64,000 nucleotides of DNA from Rhinopomastus cyanomelas (Eukaryota; Chordata; Aves; Bucerotiformes; Rhinopomastidae). The stretch lies in the NCBI GenBank assembly GCA_013400115.1, contig VXBP01000285.1:693204-757203 (forward strand). Direction: 5' to 3'. The notes under the pieces were generated by a model that searched no databases, was not told where the DNA came from, and worked only from the letters and a program-made list of their open reading frames with translations. Position numbers and translations under genes: made by a program. Positions 1 to 12,544 of this stretch are shown piece after piece. How positions within the stretch are numbered: the stretch's first letter is position 1; each line of letters opens with the position of its first letter.

Positions 1-952
1 TGTTTTTTGCTCCGTACTTATCTATGGCCATGTGCACCCTGGGAAAGCCTTAACACATTATGTTCCAGCAAGGTAGGAAATCCCATATAATCAGGCTTGC
101 AGAGACTCATGAAATCCAAGAAAGCTGGACCATTAGATGTTTGCTTAATCACTGATTTCTGAGCTTCATAGGATTATTGCACCTGAGCTGAGGCAGGCTG
201 CAGTTTTAAGCAAAACATAGGATTAGATTGTCACTCACTGTGGTCCCAAACACATCTCACAGCTCTGCCCCATCAACAGCTACACAAAAAGAACAGAAGA
301 ATTCTCTCCTGTCCACAGCTTTACAGTCAATGGATTTGGGTACAGCTGAGTTAACCATACATTAAGCTGACAATCATATTTTCTAGCTGGTGCAGTCTTA
401 ATTTACAACAGGAAAACCTGATTCCTCCACTGCAGACTAAGCTGAGCTGTGTTACACCCCTGTAGCCCCAGGCTTTGAGCACACTGGGCAGACAGCATGT
501 TGGAACATGTAAGTTCTGGAACACAGATGCACATCTGGGTGCCTGTGCATACAGACAGACAACAACACATCCAGGAATTGGGTGTTGTGTTAGAGACATC
601 ACCCCTGTGGTAGAAAGCAAGCAGAAAGTGAGGGAAGTGTCTGAAGCTGTCATGTTGGCTGCCACCTCATTCATGAACTACAAAGGTATGACTTATGCTT
701 CCTGGTTTACAAGAGTCTGAGCCTCATCAGTTCCAAGACTGGTTCCAGGCTGAAAAGCTGACATGGTGACTTGCCTTTTCTACCTGGCAAAGGGACAGAA
801 TTTCCTTGCTGATGATGCAGACAAGACCTAAAGAAGGAAATGCTGCATTCCCTTTCCATAGGAACAGAAGCAGCCAATCCTTGTGACTCATTTGGATTCA
901 GAAGACAGATTTTCACATTCCGGTTAGGAGTTCTGCTAACTGAGGGACAAGA
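1..952. other. unique non-coding stretch
   Basis: Mixed-composition DNA with only short chance reading frames, the longest about 107 codons on the minus strand with no recognisable domain. I see no repeat, splice-flanked exon or RNA gene here. Confidence 0.4.
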
Positions 953-1533
953 GGGGCCTGGATCCAGAGGGACCTGGACAGGCTGGATCAATGGGCTGAG
1001 GTCAACTGTATGAGATTTAACAAGGCCAAGTGTCAGGTCTTACAGTTTGGTCACAACAACCTTATGTAATGCTACAGGCTTGGGGAAGACTGGTTGGAGA
1101 ACTGCTCAGTGGAAAAGGATCTGGATGTGCTGACTGACAGCAGGCTGAACACAAGTAGTGTGCCCAGGCCAATGGCATCCTGACCTGTATCAGAAACAGT
1201 GTGGTGGCAGGACTAGAGAACTGGTAGTCCTCCTGTACTCAGCACTAGTGAGGCCTCATCTTGAGTATTGCTTTCAAAAGACCGGTGCTGGGACAAGAGG
1301 AAATGGCCTCGGGTTGTGCCAGGGAAGGACATCAGGAAAAATTTATTCACTGAAAGAGTGGTCAGGTATCAGAACATGCTGTCCAGGGAGGTGGTGGAGT
1401 CATCATCCCTGGAGGTATTCAAAACACATGTAGATTTACCACTTGAACACATGATTTAGTGGGCATAGTGGTATTGGGTTGATGGCTGGACTAGATGATC
1501 TTGGAAATCTCTTCCAACTTTAATGATTCTGTA
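953..1533 (+). mobile_element. CR1 LINE fragment, sense, internally deleted
   Basis: Sense-strand CR1 from the thumb region of the reverse transcriptase to the 3' end. Decayed frames still show the CR1 order: a DLDRL-like segment, a CQVLQFG-like segment, then LYSALVRPHLEYC near 1225-1270. At about 1275 it jumps directly to the part encoding the RGNG segment, so a few hundred bases of the ORF are deleted. It ends with ctagatgatcttggaaatct and a single attctgta unit. Several stops and frameshifts make it an old, dead copy. Confidence 0.85.
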
Positions 1534-2821
1534 ATAATATAGGCAGATAATACTGTTTTATGATAATATATTATTTAAGGTTCCTGCTCCAGCTCTGAAT
1601 GTCATATGACTTTGAATTTGCTTAGATCTTCAACCTATGTGAATCAGCTCTACTAAAGACTGACTCATCAACACTGGGTCTGCTACCTTCACAGAAGAGG
1701 GTTGATCCTTAGTCCATAACAAAGACTTAGTCCATAACAGAGGCAGAAAAAAAGATGTATTTTTTTATGTTTTGAACAAAGTTAAATTAATTCTTTTAAA
1801 CAGAGTGACTACATATCTTAGCTGGCACAAATCCTTCCCATACAGCATGCCCTCAGGGATGCACTTCAAAGCGTTTAACAGAAGTGATGCAATACAAAGA
1901 AATGCTGCAGTCTGGGGATAAACTGTGGCTGATATAAAAGGCCAAAAAGAATGAATCCAAAGTGCAATGGAATTCTTAAAGTCACCAAAGGGAAAAAGTA
2001 AATCTGAAATTAAAATTGCAATTTACAAGGCTCACAGGAATTTTTAGTAGCGTAATAACTTTGATAACTTCCTCAAAGTGTGATTATTTTTGATGGAACA
2101 TAAACTGAAGTTCCAAATTTCAGAAATACTGTAAATTTTTATGAAATTTAACAGATTTATTTTCACATTGATCAGCTATAAGATGTGAAAAAACTCAGCT
2201 CTTACTGTATTTAATTTTGCTATGCCACTCAAAAAAAGAATCAAACTAAACCCAGCAGGTTATATCTGTGGAAAACTCACAACAGCATCTACTTGAATGT
2301 TAATAAGAAATTATATATTACTTAAGGTGGAAGAAAACATCTGAAGATAATAATCAATAATAATTCATAGTCTAGGAGATTAATAGTCTCCTAGAACATC
2401 AGATTCCAAAATGATCTCCACAGACGCTTACAGCATCCGTAAACTTGGGTTAGGCTAAAGCAGAGACATGCACTTTGAATATGTAAATATAGACAGAATC
2501 CATCACTTCTATTTCTGGGAAACGAAGGAAAGAATAAGAATTTTACTTTGTACAGCTGCATTACCAGTCTCACTTAACAGTTGATCTTCTGCAATTTACA
2601 TGACTAGCACATTCGTCTTTTAATAGCCATGCAAGAAAAAGTAATTTTCCAGAAACCTGCAATGAAAGAGAGAAGCTTTATTTCCTGGTTTCCAGTGCGC
2701 ATTTCTTCACTGTGCAGTCTGATCCAAGGACCTCAGGAACAAGGGGTTTGTGCTGGAGTCCCTATGACTTCAGATAGCTCATGGATGGAAAAGTCTTCTG
2801 AATTAACGTTAGCCCTCTACA
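1534..2821. other. unique AT-rich stretch
   Basis: No gene seen. It holds a 14-bp direct repeat (cttagtccataaca at 1708-1721 and 1726-1739, period 18) and a perfect 9-bp-arm hairpin at 2371-2395. Open frames are short. Confidence 0.4.
2371..2395. repeat. perfect inverted repeat (hairpin)
   Basis: Arms tctaggaga and tctcctaga pair perfectly over 9 bp around a 7-base loop (ttaatag). The surroundings are AT-rich. No T tract or gene end is nearby, so there is no reason to call it a terminator. Confidence 0.6.
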
Positions 2822-2884
2822 GAGGGGCTCAGACTAGATGGTGTTTCGAGGTCATTCCAATCCCCAATGTTCTGTGATTCTATG
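2822..2884 (+). mobile_element. CR1 3' tail fragment, sense
   Basis: About 60 bp matching the CR1 3' UTR end: cagactagatgg, a gaggtc-attccaatcccc block, then attctatg-type repeat units. The element is extremely 5'-truncated, as is common for CR1. Confidence 0.75.
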
Positions 2885-5234
2885 CTTGTCCAGGTTCTGA
2901 GGGCAGATCAGCCCACATGGACCCTTGTGTGCACATTGTGCACTTTTGGCGAGCAACATTGGGAGAGGAGAAGAATGGAAGAAGGTGGGAAAGAAATCCA
3001 CACTGTGGGAAATGCTCATCCTTTTTTTTAAAGCAGATACAGAAAAGAAAGCAGGAAACAGCATATAACATTTATAGAGGGAGTTCATATAGTCAGGATG
3101 GGGTTGAAACTTCCCTAGACTTCACCAGCAGCATCAGACAGCATCCTGCTTCTTTGGAGAAAGATAGCTGCTGCTGGCTGAGAGAAGGTGTAGGTGGCAG
3201 AGGTGTCTGCAGTAGACATTTGAAGAGCAACACAATAGTTTTATTGCTTCAAGGTTGCTATCAGGGGCTGTGGGAGAGGTGGTATCCACTGTGTGCACTG
3301 TGAATGCAGCAGAGGCACCGCAAAACAGACCCACAGCACAGGGACAGATATATGCAGTGCCTTAGGTGCCTTCAGAAATCCTTGGAGCAGGAATAACTTC
3401 TTACCAAACCAGCCACAGCACGCTTCTTGAATGGAGATGGAGGAGAGCAATGTAACACCTCCTGCCACACACACAGGTAAACCAAAACCTTCAACTGTCC
3501 AAACACTCTGCTAGAATTAGAGTTAGGGAGCTCCAAGCACGGGTAACACCAAGATTCTTTTCTAGGCTGAGTTCAAGTTTGCTTAAGATTGTTTTTGTCT
3601 GGATGTCACTCTACATGCAAGAAATCTGCCAGAGCTGTAAAGGGAAAATAAAACTGACAGTACCAGAGGAATCTCATTCTTTGTGCCATCTTCCAGAAAG
3701 GAAGGGCTGTGATTTTATTAGAACTGTTGTTGCCAGACCACAGAGTAATACACTGACATTTTGAGCTGCATTTAAGCCCAATATATATCTTTAACACTGT
3801 ATTTATGTTCCATCATGAACTGACACTTGACAGAACAAGTCACTACTGCCACTGTGACTGCACTTGAACTTCAAATGGAAAAGGCTGTGTTGTGCACAGC
3901 ATTGCAAAAGACATTTTTTTTTCTGTGTCAGGGTCTATCTAGTCTTTTGCAACAGAGTCCCTCTGTCTTTAGTGTCTGACCATCTTCCTCTTAGTGAGAC
4001 TACAAAGACAAGTTGTCCATAGGGCTTCTGGAAGCTTCAGCTTCTTTCCTTTCTCCATTTACAGGGACTAGTGAATTCTGTAGTCCCAGGGAGAGGACAC
4101 GTGACATAGGTATTGCAGGGCAGGGAGAAACACAGTCCTTGCCAAAAAAAGAAGTTCCTGCTGCATTTCATAACAATGACCAGACTCTATTTGCCTTGTA
4201 TTGCAGTTGTTCTGCTCTGGGAGAACCTTCGCACTGTTTTCTTTGCTCTCTTATCTGCCCCTCTGCCAGGGCAGTCTGGTGTTCTGGTACCCAAAGGGAG
4301 CTCATGTAGTCAGATTTAGGACGAAAGAACAGGGGAAGAAAACCTGTTAGCCATGAGCTTGTGCAGAACTGAACAGACCTCTTATTTCTGGTACAGAACA
4401 GCCAGAGAGACAAATCTGTTTTCTTTACCACATATTTCAGGGTGTCCTCTACATGCCTACTCACACATAGATTACGAGGTGCATATTGTCAGAGACATCA
4501 CGCACTTACTCAGAATTAAAAGTATGAGAATTAAGACAGGGATCACACTCTCCTAAGTTCTCTTTATCTATACATTCACTCTTATAGATAAAAAATATTG
4601 ATTGGTACCCAAAGCAGCCACACTGCTGCACACACTTCAGGGAACAGTTCAAGCTGTTACGAGTTCTCCCTCCCTTTGTGGGGGATCAAGTAGGCACATG
4701 ATCTGAGAAGCTTGTCTTCTGGTTGTGCACCTACACAATGAGATCTTAACTGACAAGTAGAGTGCTGACATCACAGTGATGTAAGGACAACGATAAATGC
4801 GTAGTAGGTGTGTAAGCAGCTGTAACAATTGAGAATGCAATAAAAAACAGAGAGCTAACCATCTTGTAGGGTTCCCTTCTGTCTTATTGCTTATTTCATC
4901 CTGAAATGAAGTAGATTATCATCAGTCCCTAATTAAGAGACATAAAGGTACACTTTGATTGTGTGCAGAAAAGAACAATAACATGAACTTAGAAGAGTGA
5001 TGAAAACTGTATCCAAACACTATTTCTAGATGAATTGGAGATGTTCTCAGGATTGCTATCATTCCTATCTTCTGCCATTTGTATTTCAGTACTCACAACA
5101 GTTCCAGCCAGGTAACACGGTTGCACTGAACAGTATGTACACACGCCTATAAAGATAGAATAGATCCTGGAGAAAAGTTTTATCCTCTTGACAGAGTACT
5201 GCTGCTAATTGTTTCCTCACCTTACACAGATACA
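2885..5234. other. unique non-coding stretch
   Basis: No repeat or gene recognised. Open frames up to 128 codons (2917-3303, plus) have no familiar motif and no splice context that I trust. Composition is ordinary for avian intergenic DNA. Confidence 0.4.
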
Positions 5235-5511
5235 CAGATCATTAGAGATTGGAAGGAACCTCCAGGGGTCATCAAATCAAACCCTGCTGCCCAGGCAGGA
5301 TTATACAACTTAAGATGGCTTACACAGAAACACATCCAGAAGGGTCTTCGATGTCTCCAGAGAAGCAGACTCCACAACCTCCCTGGGCAGCCTGTTCCAG
5401 TGCTCTGTAACCCTTACAGTAAAGAAACTTTTTCCCATATTGAGATAGAACTTCTTGTGCTCCAACTTCCACCCATCACCCCTTGCCCTGTCACAAAGCA
5501 TTAGTGAAAAC
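5235..5511 (-). mobile_element. CR1 LINE 3' part, antisense
   Basis: Reads from the 3' UTR (cattagagattggaaggaac) into the ORF2 C-terminus on the minus strand. The decayed translation retains the HWNRLPREVVES-type signature of the CR1 C-terminus. The spacing matches other copies, but the gaac and tccagggg variants mark a different subfamily from the 38 kb and 55 kb copies. Confidence 0.88.
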
Positions 5512-5740
5512 AGATTGTGTTTTTCTTCTGGAGGCTTTTGTTAGCAAATGAGACAAATGATCATACTGCCCACCACAAAGACAAATTGATTACGTGAAAA
5601 ACACTTTGAAAGAAAATTTTACAGCATAACCTGGGGACTTTACACAGGGCAAAACAACCACACAGCAAACACAGGACCCAACAGAAGAACTGATTTGTCA
5701 GACCAGTAAATGTGTTGTGTTCCCAACCCCCCCTGTTCTA

Positions 5741-5806
5741 ATAGAATCATAGAATCATTAGGGATTGGAAGGGACCTCAAAAGATCATCTAGTTCAATCC
5801 CCCAAA
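5741..5806 (-). mobile_element. CR1 3' tail fragment, antisense
   Basis: Two agaatcat units followed by tagggattggaagggacctc and the catctagttcaatccccc block. This is the hallmark CR1 3' end on the minus strand, cut off after about 65 bp. Confidence 0.85.
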
Positions 5807-6405
5807 TACTTCAGAAAAGGTCGATACCATCTCCAGGGCCACTGGTACTCCCTGAGGAACTCTGGAAAACATTCTAGGAAGACATGCTTTGGCCGACAGT
5901 ATCAGCCGCTTGCTGGGATTTGATTTGATGTTTTCATTCTTTTTTCTTTTTGGTTTCTTGTTGTTTTGATTTGTGAGAATGAACACTTGTCTCAAAAACA
6001 GGATCTTGGTTACTGAGGAATCTGTTTATTTGGGGCCCTGTTTCCTAACTTGGTATCAGTTGGAACCACTCACCGCTCCCGCTATTTCAAGGGCCTAATT
6101 TTAGGCCCTGGTGTTTCAGATCTTGGCCGAAGGCCCCACTCAGTGTCTCCAAGTAGAGAAAGTGTGTTGGAAGATTTGCTCTTATCTGTGCTGAGGATCC
6201 AAATCTTGTGAAGACATACAGCTTTTTTTGGTTCAATAACTCTCCTGCTTGTGATATCAGCTCCTCTGAGCATCTGTGGGGGACACGAGATGGACATTTG
6301 TACCTGAATTCACTCCACTTCACTAGGGGCACTTCTCAAGTAAAGAGCTGCCTCCACTCAACTGCAATAGATCTAGTGCCCATGGCTGTACAAGCAGGGA
6401 CAAAG
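5807..6405. other. unique stretch with a palindrome
   Basis: No gene. T-rich around 5935-5970. A near-perfect 20-bp palindrome lies at 6090-6109 (agggcctaa, tt, ttaggccct). Confidence 0.4.
6090..6109. repeat. 20-bp palindrome
   Basis: Nine-base arms agggcctaa and ttaggccct pair perfectly around a 2-base centre. Function unknown; it may be chance. Confidence 0.55.
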
Positions 6406-6560
6406 CTGCCGGGGAGCTTGTGGAGTCTCATTCACTGGAGAGGTTTAAGACCTGCCTGGATGTGTTCCCGTGTGACTTGGTTTAGGTGATCCTGCTCTGG
6501 CCAGGGGGATTGGACTTGATGATCTTTTGAGATCCCTTCTGATCCCTAATGTTCTGTGAA
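6406..6560 (+). mobile_element. CR1 3' end, sense
   Basis: Sense copy of the ORF2 end (the tggagtctc-attcactgg segment), then the natural stop region and the 3' UTR with ggtgatcctgctctgg and cttttgagatcccttctgat. Truncated at the 5' side within the last ~50 codons. Confidence 0.87.
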
Positions 6561-8353
6561 AGCCATTCCATTTCCATCAGGATCCTGCACCCCAGCACCT
6601 ACAGATGGCAAAGAACAGCCAACACAATGCAAAGCAAAGGCAACAAGCCAGATCCTCTGCTGACAGAATTAGTGTGAAGTTCATGGGAGTTCTCTGCATC
6701 CTGACTTAGCTTCCTACCACCACTTGTACAAACATAGGAAGAAACTTTCCACGGATTAGCTTTGCATAAAAGAACCTGCTTTTTGACAGGAACAAACCTT
6801 TCCCATAATAAGCAGGCATGCAGGCATCATCTCACATTTCCTGAGAGGAAGACTTGCCACTGACAACAGATACCAGGGCTGGTTTCTCATGCAAAAGCTA
6901 GATCTTTAAACTACCACACAGGACAATCAAGGCAGGACATTTTGCTGGGACTTCTCCACTGCTTCATTCACCACACTGTCTCTCAAAGGTGCACAGTAAC
7001 TCCAGTCAGCCAAGACCATGGCTATGCTTTCTCCTCTCACCACAAATATCCAGTGTGTCATAACACTAAAGATGTCAAGGGGCAAGTTAGGAGTCTCTCA
7101 GGGCTTTCCCCGTGCACTATCAGAACTCTCTGAGGAAGGTTGGGCTTGGTTTGTATTTACTACAGCAAAGCCTACTCACCCAGAGGCATGTGTGTAGTAA
7201 AGGTGGTGTTGCACTAAGGCAGGGAAAAGGATCTGTGTGGAGTGCAATTGTTTTAACTAATTAACCTGCTGCTATTTTCCTTTGCTACTGTAACCACCAT
7301 GCCTCTGAGACACCACCTGTCAGGTTGCTCAAATGCCAAAACTACTTTCTTCTCCTCAATTAAGTGTATAAGGACTACTAATAATGAACAAGTGCTGGGA
7401 AGCAAAATGCTGAAGACCTCTCATAACCAGAGGAGTGGTAGAAAAGACTATTTGCACAGAATTCAGCATGGGTTTTCAAACCAGTGTTTATAGGTTTGGA
7501 AAGAGCCAAGAACAAAAACTTTAAAACAGTTATTAGGGGTTTTATGGAAACTGGATGGATAGATGGTTTCAACAGGAAGCCAGATAAATATTTTCAAAAA
7601 GATAATTTAAGCCTGGAGGGAGACCTTAGGATCTTGAAATAATAAAGCTAAAAAAATAGGAAAGTAAAGCTTTTGAAAAGAGACACAAAGCCTTTGGAGT
7701 CCAAACCTTTCTATTTTAACAGCAGAGATGTTGTGCTTGAATCAAGGGATAACAGTTGCTACTGTACTGCCCTCTTATTGATTCTTACTGTTAACACAAA
7801 CCATGCCGGTCCTGTGCAATGCACCCTAACCACAGCAATACAGTCAGAGAAATCATCCACCAAGCACAAAGACGGCATTTGAGAGAGAAGCTGAAATCAT
7901 CCAAAAATAACTGCAAGTTATATCCACCAAGTGGCTGCTCCCACTTTGCTTTATCTTGTAAGCCATGCACATGCATTTAAATCCTTAGATGGTCACAATG
8001 GTGCCTGAACTGACCACAACAATATCCCTGCAGCGGTGACCTTGTCATATTTGGAGCTGTGTCTGCACAGCCCTCTGTAGCTGGACACCTCTCAAATCTA
8101 CTGAGGAAATGGAAAGTTACTCGCTGTCATCCCTTTTCTAGAAAATCAGAGGCTTATTAGTCACACAAAGTAGTGCTGAGGCTTCTTTGCACCTGAACAC
8201 AAACAGGACAAATGATGCCTTAGTCTTACTGAAAACATAATTGTGGGGAATGAGCAGAGAGCAGCAAACTCACAGCCAGAGTTGATAATCCAGGTCTTAT
8301 GCAGCAAAATGCACCTCCAGTAGAGTTTCAAAAGGTTTTTAGAAAAATAGTAG
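6561..8353. other. unique non-coding stretch
   Basis: No repeat or gene recognised. Open frames are all under 70 codons and lack motifs. Confidence 0.4.
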
Positions 8354-8858
8354 TAGTATTTTGTCCAGTTCTGGGCTCCTCAGTTCAAGAGGGATGTGGA
8401 GCTGCTGGAGAGAGTTCAGCGTAGGGCAATGAGGATGATGAAGGAGGTGGAGCACCTCCCTTATGAGGAGAGGCTGAGGAAGCTGGGTCTCTTTAGCTTG
8501 GAGCAGAGGAAACTGAGGGGTGACCTCATTAATGTCTACAAATATTTGAAGGGTGGGTGTCAGGAGGATGGAGCTGGGCTGTTCTCCATGTCACGTAGTG
8601 ACAGGAAGAAGGACAATGGGTGTAAACTGGGACACAGGAGATTCCACAGCAGTATGAGAAGAAATTTTGTTATGGTGAGGGTGACGAAGCACTGGAACAG
8701 GCTGCCCAGGGTGGTTGTGGAGTCTCTTTCACCGGAGATGTTTAAGACCTGCCTGAATGTGTTCCTGTGTGACTTGGTCTAGGTGATCCTGCTATGTCAG
8801 GGGAATTAGACTAAGTGATCTTTTGAGGTCCCTTCCAATCCCTAATGATTCTATGATT
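8354..8858 (+). mobile_element. CR1 LINE, sense, well preserved 3' part
   Basis: A 5'-truncated CR1 beginning in the segment that encodes FWAPQFKRD-type residues and running to the end of the 3' UTR with attctatgatt. Its ORF2 C-terminal frame (8396-8782) is uninterrupted. The surrounding DNA has no long terminal repeats, as expected for a non-LTR element. Confidence 0.93.
8396..8782 (+). pseudogene. CR1 ORF2 C-terminal fragment, open frame
   Basis: 128 codons from an internal Met to a TGA at the usual CR1 end (FLCDLV then stop). This is the region downstream of the reverse-transcriptase catalytic core. Visible signatures are ELLERVQRRA at residues 2-11, LPYEERLRKLGLFSLEQRK around 20-39, GGCQEDGA around 53-60 and HWNRLPR near 98-104. 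It lacks the endonuclease and catalytic reverse-transcriptase domains, so it encodes no enzyme. The first Met is simply an internal codon; it is not a real start. The absence of stops and frameshifts suggests a fairly young insertion. It is not a host gene. Confidence 0.9.
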
Positions 8859-10194
8859 GGTTACATTAATTTGATTAACTTGCTATTTAGGTGAGATGTC
8901 CTCAGTCTATTATGCACCAACAAATAGAGGCAGGGAGGCAAGGAGCAATGAAGAAATGAGCCAAGCAGAAGGAAGAGCAAGAACCAATCCAAAATATCTA
9001 ACTCATGTCCTTGTGATCATTTGGCCAGTACTGCTTTCATGTGAACCAATTCCTGGTTCTGATCTCATTGAAATCAATGACAAAACTTCCATAAGTGAAC
9101 AGAGCAAGGACTTGAGCTTCAGACTGCCACCTGCACTTTGTACATTTGTGCCTTTCCAGATGGAGCAGACAGTCCATTCTGCTCTGTGGATCAGCCAGCT
9201 GTACCGTATTATTTAGGGCAAAAGAAAAAAATAAACAAAAAAAAAGCCTTTCTCTTAGTATTTTTAATAGTGTTACAGCAACCTGGCAGCTCCCACAGCC
9301 ATGGGAGGCAATAGCTTGTACCCACCTGTACCACCCATGAGAGACTCTGCTGTGATCAGTTATCCCTTCTGTCATCTTCCATCTGACATATGCTGCTGGA
9401 TCCTGTCAGTTCATAGCAGCTAAGGTAGGCTCAGGTCAGGAGGCAGAGCAAGTTTTTCAGGAGTAAAACGAGTGCCATGGGAAGTGGATGAAGGACCCAG
9501 ACCACCTTGCCCTCATATGATCCTGAGAAAAATATCACAACGGAAATACTCCATGCTAGACCCAGAACTAATGACCATTTGGTAGGATGCTGCAAACCCC
9601 TGTCTGCACACTGGGGTTCCCACTGTGCCTCTTTGCTCTCTGTTCCACAACCTCCTCTGAAGTTGATCTACATATCCCATGCCAGTGCTAGGATTCATCT
9701 ACGGTAATGGTTTGTGAGCTGTGTCTCACTAGAACGGGGAGCAGAGCGCCTCTGCAGTAAGGGGTTACAGTTACGCTCTCCTTTCTGCCCTGTGACATCT
9801 GAGGGTTGCTCTCAAAGAACAAGCCTAGAGCTATGGCCATCTCCTCTTCAGAAGCAGAGAAAAAAGGAACTCAGAATCAGGCTGTTTCCCCCAAAAGCAA
9901 GCTTTACTTGGGCTTTTGTCAGCAGTTCCATGCTGTAAGGATTTCTTAAACTATCAGCAGGTGACTGGCACTGCTGTTACCCTCGAAAGAAAGCATCAAG
10001 AGAGCTTTAAAGCTAATGTAAACAAAAGATGAAAAAAATTAAGATCTGGTCCCAACTACACATAGAAGAAAGAAGGAAAGAACTGCATCTTTCATAAAAC
10101 TAGTCTCTTCTCTAGTTCCCTCACTCTATCAGTGCAGAGCTACTGATGGTTCAGTCAGGGAGGAGTTAGATGCAAAAGGCTCTACTTTCGCAGT
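8859..10194. other. unique non-coding stretch
   Basis: Contains an A-rich run near 9219-9246. No gene recognised. The 112-codon minus-strand frame at 9037-9375 has no identifiable motif. Confidence 0.4.
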
Positions 10195-10768
10195 TGTCCT
10201 GGCTTTAGATGGGCTAGAGTTCATTTTGTTCCTAGGAGCTAGTACAGTCCTGAGCTTTGGATGACATTGGCAAAAGACTGAGGGTTTGAATTAGTACTGA
10301 GTACTGCTTACACTAAGTCAAGTACCTGTCAGCTGCTTAGGCCCTGTCAGTGAGAAGGCTTCATGAGCACAAGCTGGGAGGGGGCACAGCTAGGTCAGCA
10401 GACCCAAACTGGCCATACCATATAGCCATACCTTATGGTATCATGCCCAGTGTATAAACTGGGACAGGAGTTGGACAGATTGATCCTCAGGGTCTGGATG
10501 AGCATCAGTCAAGGGGTGGTAAGCAACTGCGTTGTGCATTGCTCGACTTCCTTAGGGTTTATTTCTCTCTTTTTGTGATCTTCCTTTTCATTACTATTGT
10601 TATTACATATTTTATTCTCTTTTTATTTCCACTATTAAATGATTCTTATCTTGCCCCACACATTTTACTTGTTTTTTGATTTTTCTCCTCAACCCGCCTG
10701 AGAGGCAGAGGAGCAAGAGAGCAGCCAGGTGATGTTTAGTTGCCAGACAGAGTTAAACCACTACAACA
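10195..10768 (+). mobile_element. solo LTR, ERVL-type (class III) endogenous retrovirus
   Basis: About 574 bp starting tgtcctggctttag and ending gttaaaccactacaaca, so it has the tg...ca ends of a retroviral LTR. The U3 start (ctggctttagatgggctaga), the gggaggggg-cacagc block, the TATA-like tataaact near 10452, the AATAAA-like attaaa near 10635 and the 3' end match my memory of abundant avian ERVL LTRs. No internal gag-pol sequence adjoins it, so it is a solo LTR left by recombination between the two LTRs. I do not see a clean 5-bp target duplication (gcagt before, atcag after), consistent with age. Orientation is inferred from the TATA and polyadenylation order. Confidence 0.75.
10452..10459 (+). 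promoter_or_regulatory. TATA-like box of the LTR
   Basis: The sequence tataaact lies in the middle of the LTR, where the U3/R promoter of ERVL LTRs sits. An attaaa about 180 bp downstream would be the polyadenylation signal. Present-day activity is unknown. Confidence 0.45.
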
Positions 10769-12443
10769 ATCAGGGCTCAACTATTTTATTCCAGCCTGTA
10801 CATTGCTGAATGCCATCATCACTTGGTCATGGAACAAGGAGAATGAAGAGTTTATTGTGACACTTTGATAAAAGCAATGCCCATTGTAATAATCTTGGTC
10901 ATTCCTGGAACTTTTCTTTTTAGGGTAGAAATTTTCTGTACCTTGTCCCTCCTTAAATGCAATTTCTGTCTCCTTTCTTTTGAGAAGACTCCTGTGAAAA
11001 TTCTCCTTAGTCAGTTTTGGAAAGGTGAGGAAGACATGAATCTTAATCCAGTTACAAAATTGGGGAAAAACTATCATAAATGACACAATTTGAGAAACCT
11101 GAACTAGTTTAGCTGATAGTTCTTAATTAGCTATTTAGAAACTCTCAAATCCACTGAATCCATATCAGTCAGCACCTGCATCAGTTCAATTAGTTCAAAA
11201 GAATTAGCTGTGTCTGCTAATTCTAACTGCTGAATTAGATAAATTCTTCCTGAATAATAATGCAGAGGAGGGCTGGCAGGCTGCTGGCAGGCAAGGCTAG
11301 GTTTTGCATATTGTGTCTGAAACCACATAAACCTTCCTGGCCTGTAAAGGAGTGGAAATGTGTTTTTGTCCCTCATCATTGTTTTATTTCCTGCACACTT
11401 CACTTGCACCATCCTAAACTCTAATCAGCCAAGATTGTTATGAACAGCCTTCAACTCAAGCACTTCAAAGTCAATTCTTCTTGCAACATATAGTCAAAAG
11501 TACCACATTTTACTGCGTTAGACAGTCCTACATGCCCCAGACAAAAGAGAAGGGAGGCATCTGCTACTTGCTTGGCAAGTCCATTGCAGGCACCTTCTGA
11601 AAACCCAAAAGTAAGGACAAACAGAGTAACTGCTTGTCCCAACCAACCTGGAAGAAAAGGATGTCAGGGACAAGTCCATAGATGATGCTAAAAGAACTGA
11701 GACGAGATCCCTAACTCAGCCAAGACTCAATCACTGATGAATCAGATGAGAAACAATCCTATCAGACATGGACTCTTGTGTTTTCACAGGCGATGTTCCA
11801 GTAAATATATTCCCTAGGTTTGGTTGAACAATTAAGATACATACAAACACAATTTTCCCCATTACCTCTCTTCTCCTATACATTGAATATTTGAGGCAAC
11901 CACAAGCAACTTCACTTGAGACAAACCAACTGTGCCAACGTAGGAAGGTGAACATAGGATAAGTTTTATTCACCCCTTCAAAGGAACCATGACCCAGCAG
12001 GTCAACATGTGGGAGATGGCACAAAGCAAGGTGAGGGATTTGCCACCTTAAAGGTTCTTCTATAAAAATGCCATTTCATGTTTACCAACTCCTTGATTCT
12101 AAAAGTGAGGAGATGTAGTTGGAAAAACCCTTCCTCTGCCCCAGGGTAGATGGTTTCAGTCAATGAACTGTTCAGACTTTAACAAAAATGGGTGCATATC
12201 TGCAAACACGCTCACACAACACTAACCTCCAAATATTTCCAAACCCAAATGACATCAAGATTTTATTTAATCATTGTATTTTTGAACCCCTGATTTTCTT
12301 GTGGTGGCAGCCTCAGAACCATTGGAGTCCTTGGAGGGTGGAGAGGTGCCAAAGACAACTGTGGCCTGGAAATATTTGCCAGCAGGACTATGAGATGTAT
12401 TTTTGGTTCTCAATTCTTTGGTTTTTTTCTGTTCTCTTTGCAG
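10769..12443. other. unique non-coding stretch
   Basis: No repeat recognised. Open frames of 90-101 codons (10781-11086 minus, 12188-12490 plus) have no familiar motif. The end of the stretch is a strong pyrimidine tract and cag leading into the exon candidate at 12444. Confidence 0.35.
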
Positions 12444-12544
12444 ATCCTGCTTTTCATCTCACTGGGATCTGCAAAAGCCCAGCCTTGTGAACTGCCTACT
12501 CAGAGTGTGCTGGGATGCCAGTGCCTGAAATTGGAAGGAAAAAG
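12444..12544 (+). other. exon-like segment (speculative), secretory-signal-like
   Basis: A 101-base open segment follows a strong acceptor (tttctgttctctttgcag) and is followed by a good donor (gtaaga). The frame starting at 12444 gives a hydrophobic run (ILLFISLGSA) and then a cysteine-bearing stretch including GCQC. That looks like the end of a signal peptide followed by a mature N-terminus. GCQC recalls the CXC motif of chemokines, but the third and fourth chemokine cysteine contexts are not seen. I do not recognise a gene. Chance splice-like flanks are common in DNA of this composition, so confidence is low. Confidence 0.15.

Noticed and set aside
10769..11500. Internal retroviral genes next to the LTR
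   Set aside because: No gag, protease or polymerase motif in either flank; the LTR is solo.
12188..12490. 100-codon frame overlapping the exon-like segment
   Set aside because: It reads across the intron-like pyrimidine tract in another frame and has no motif.
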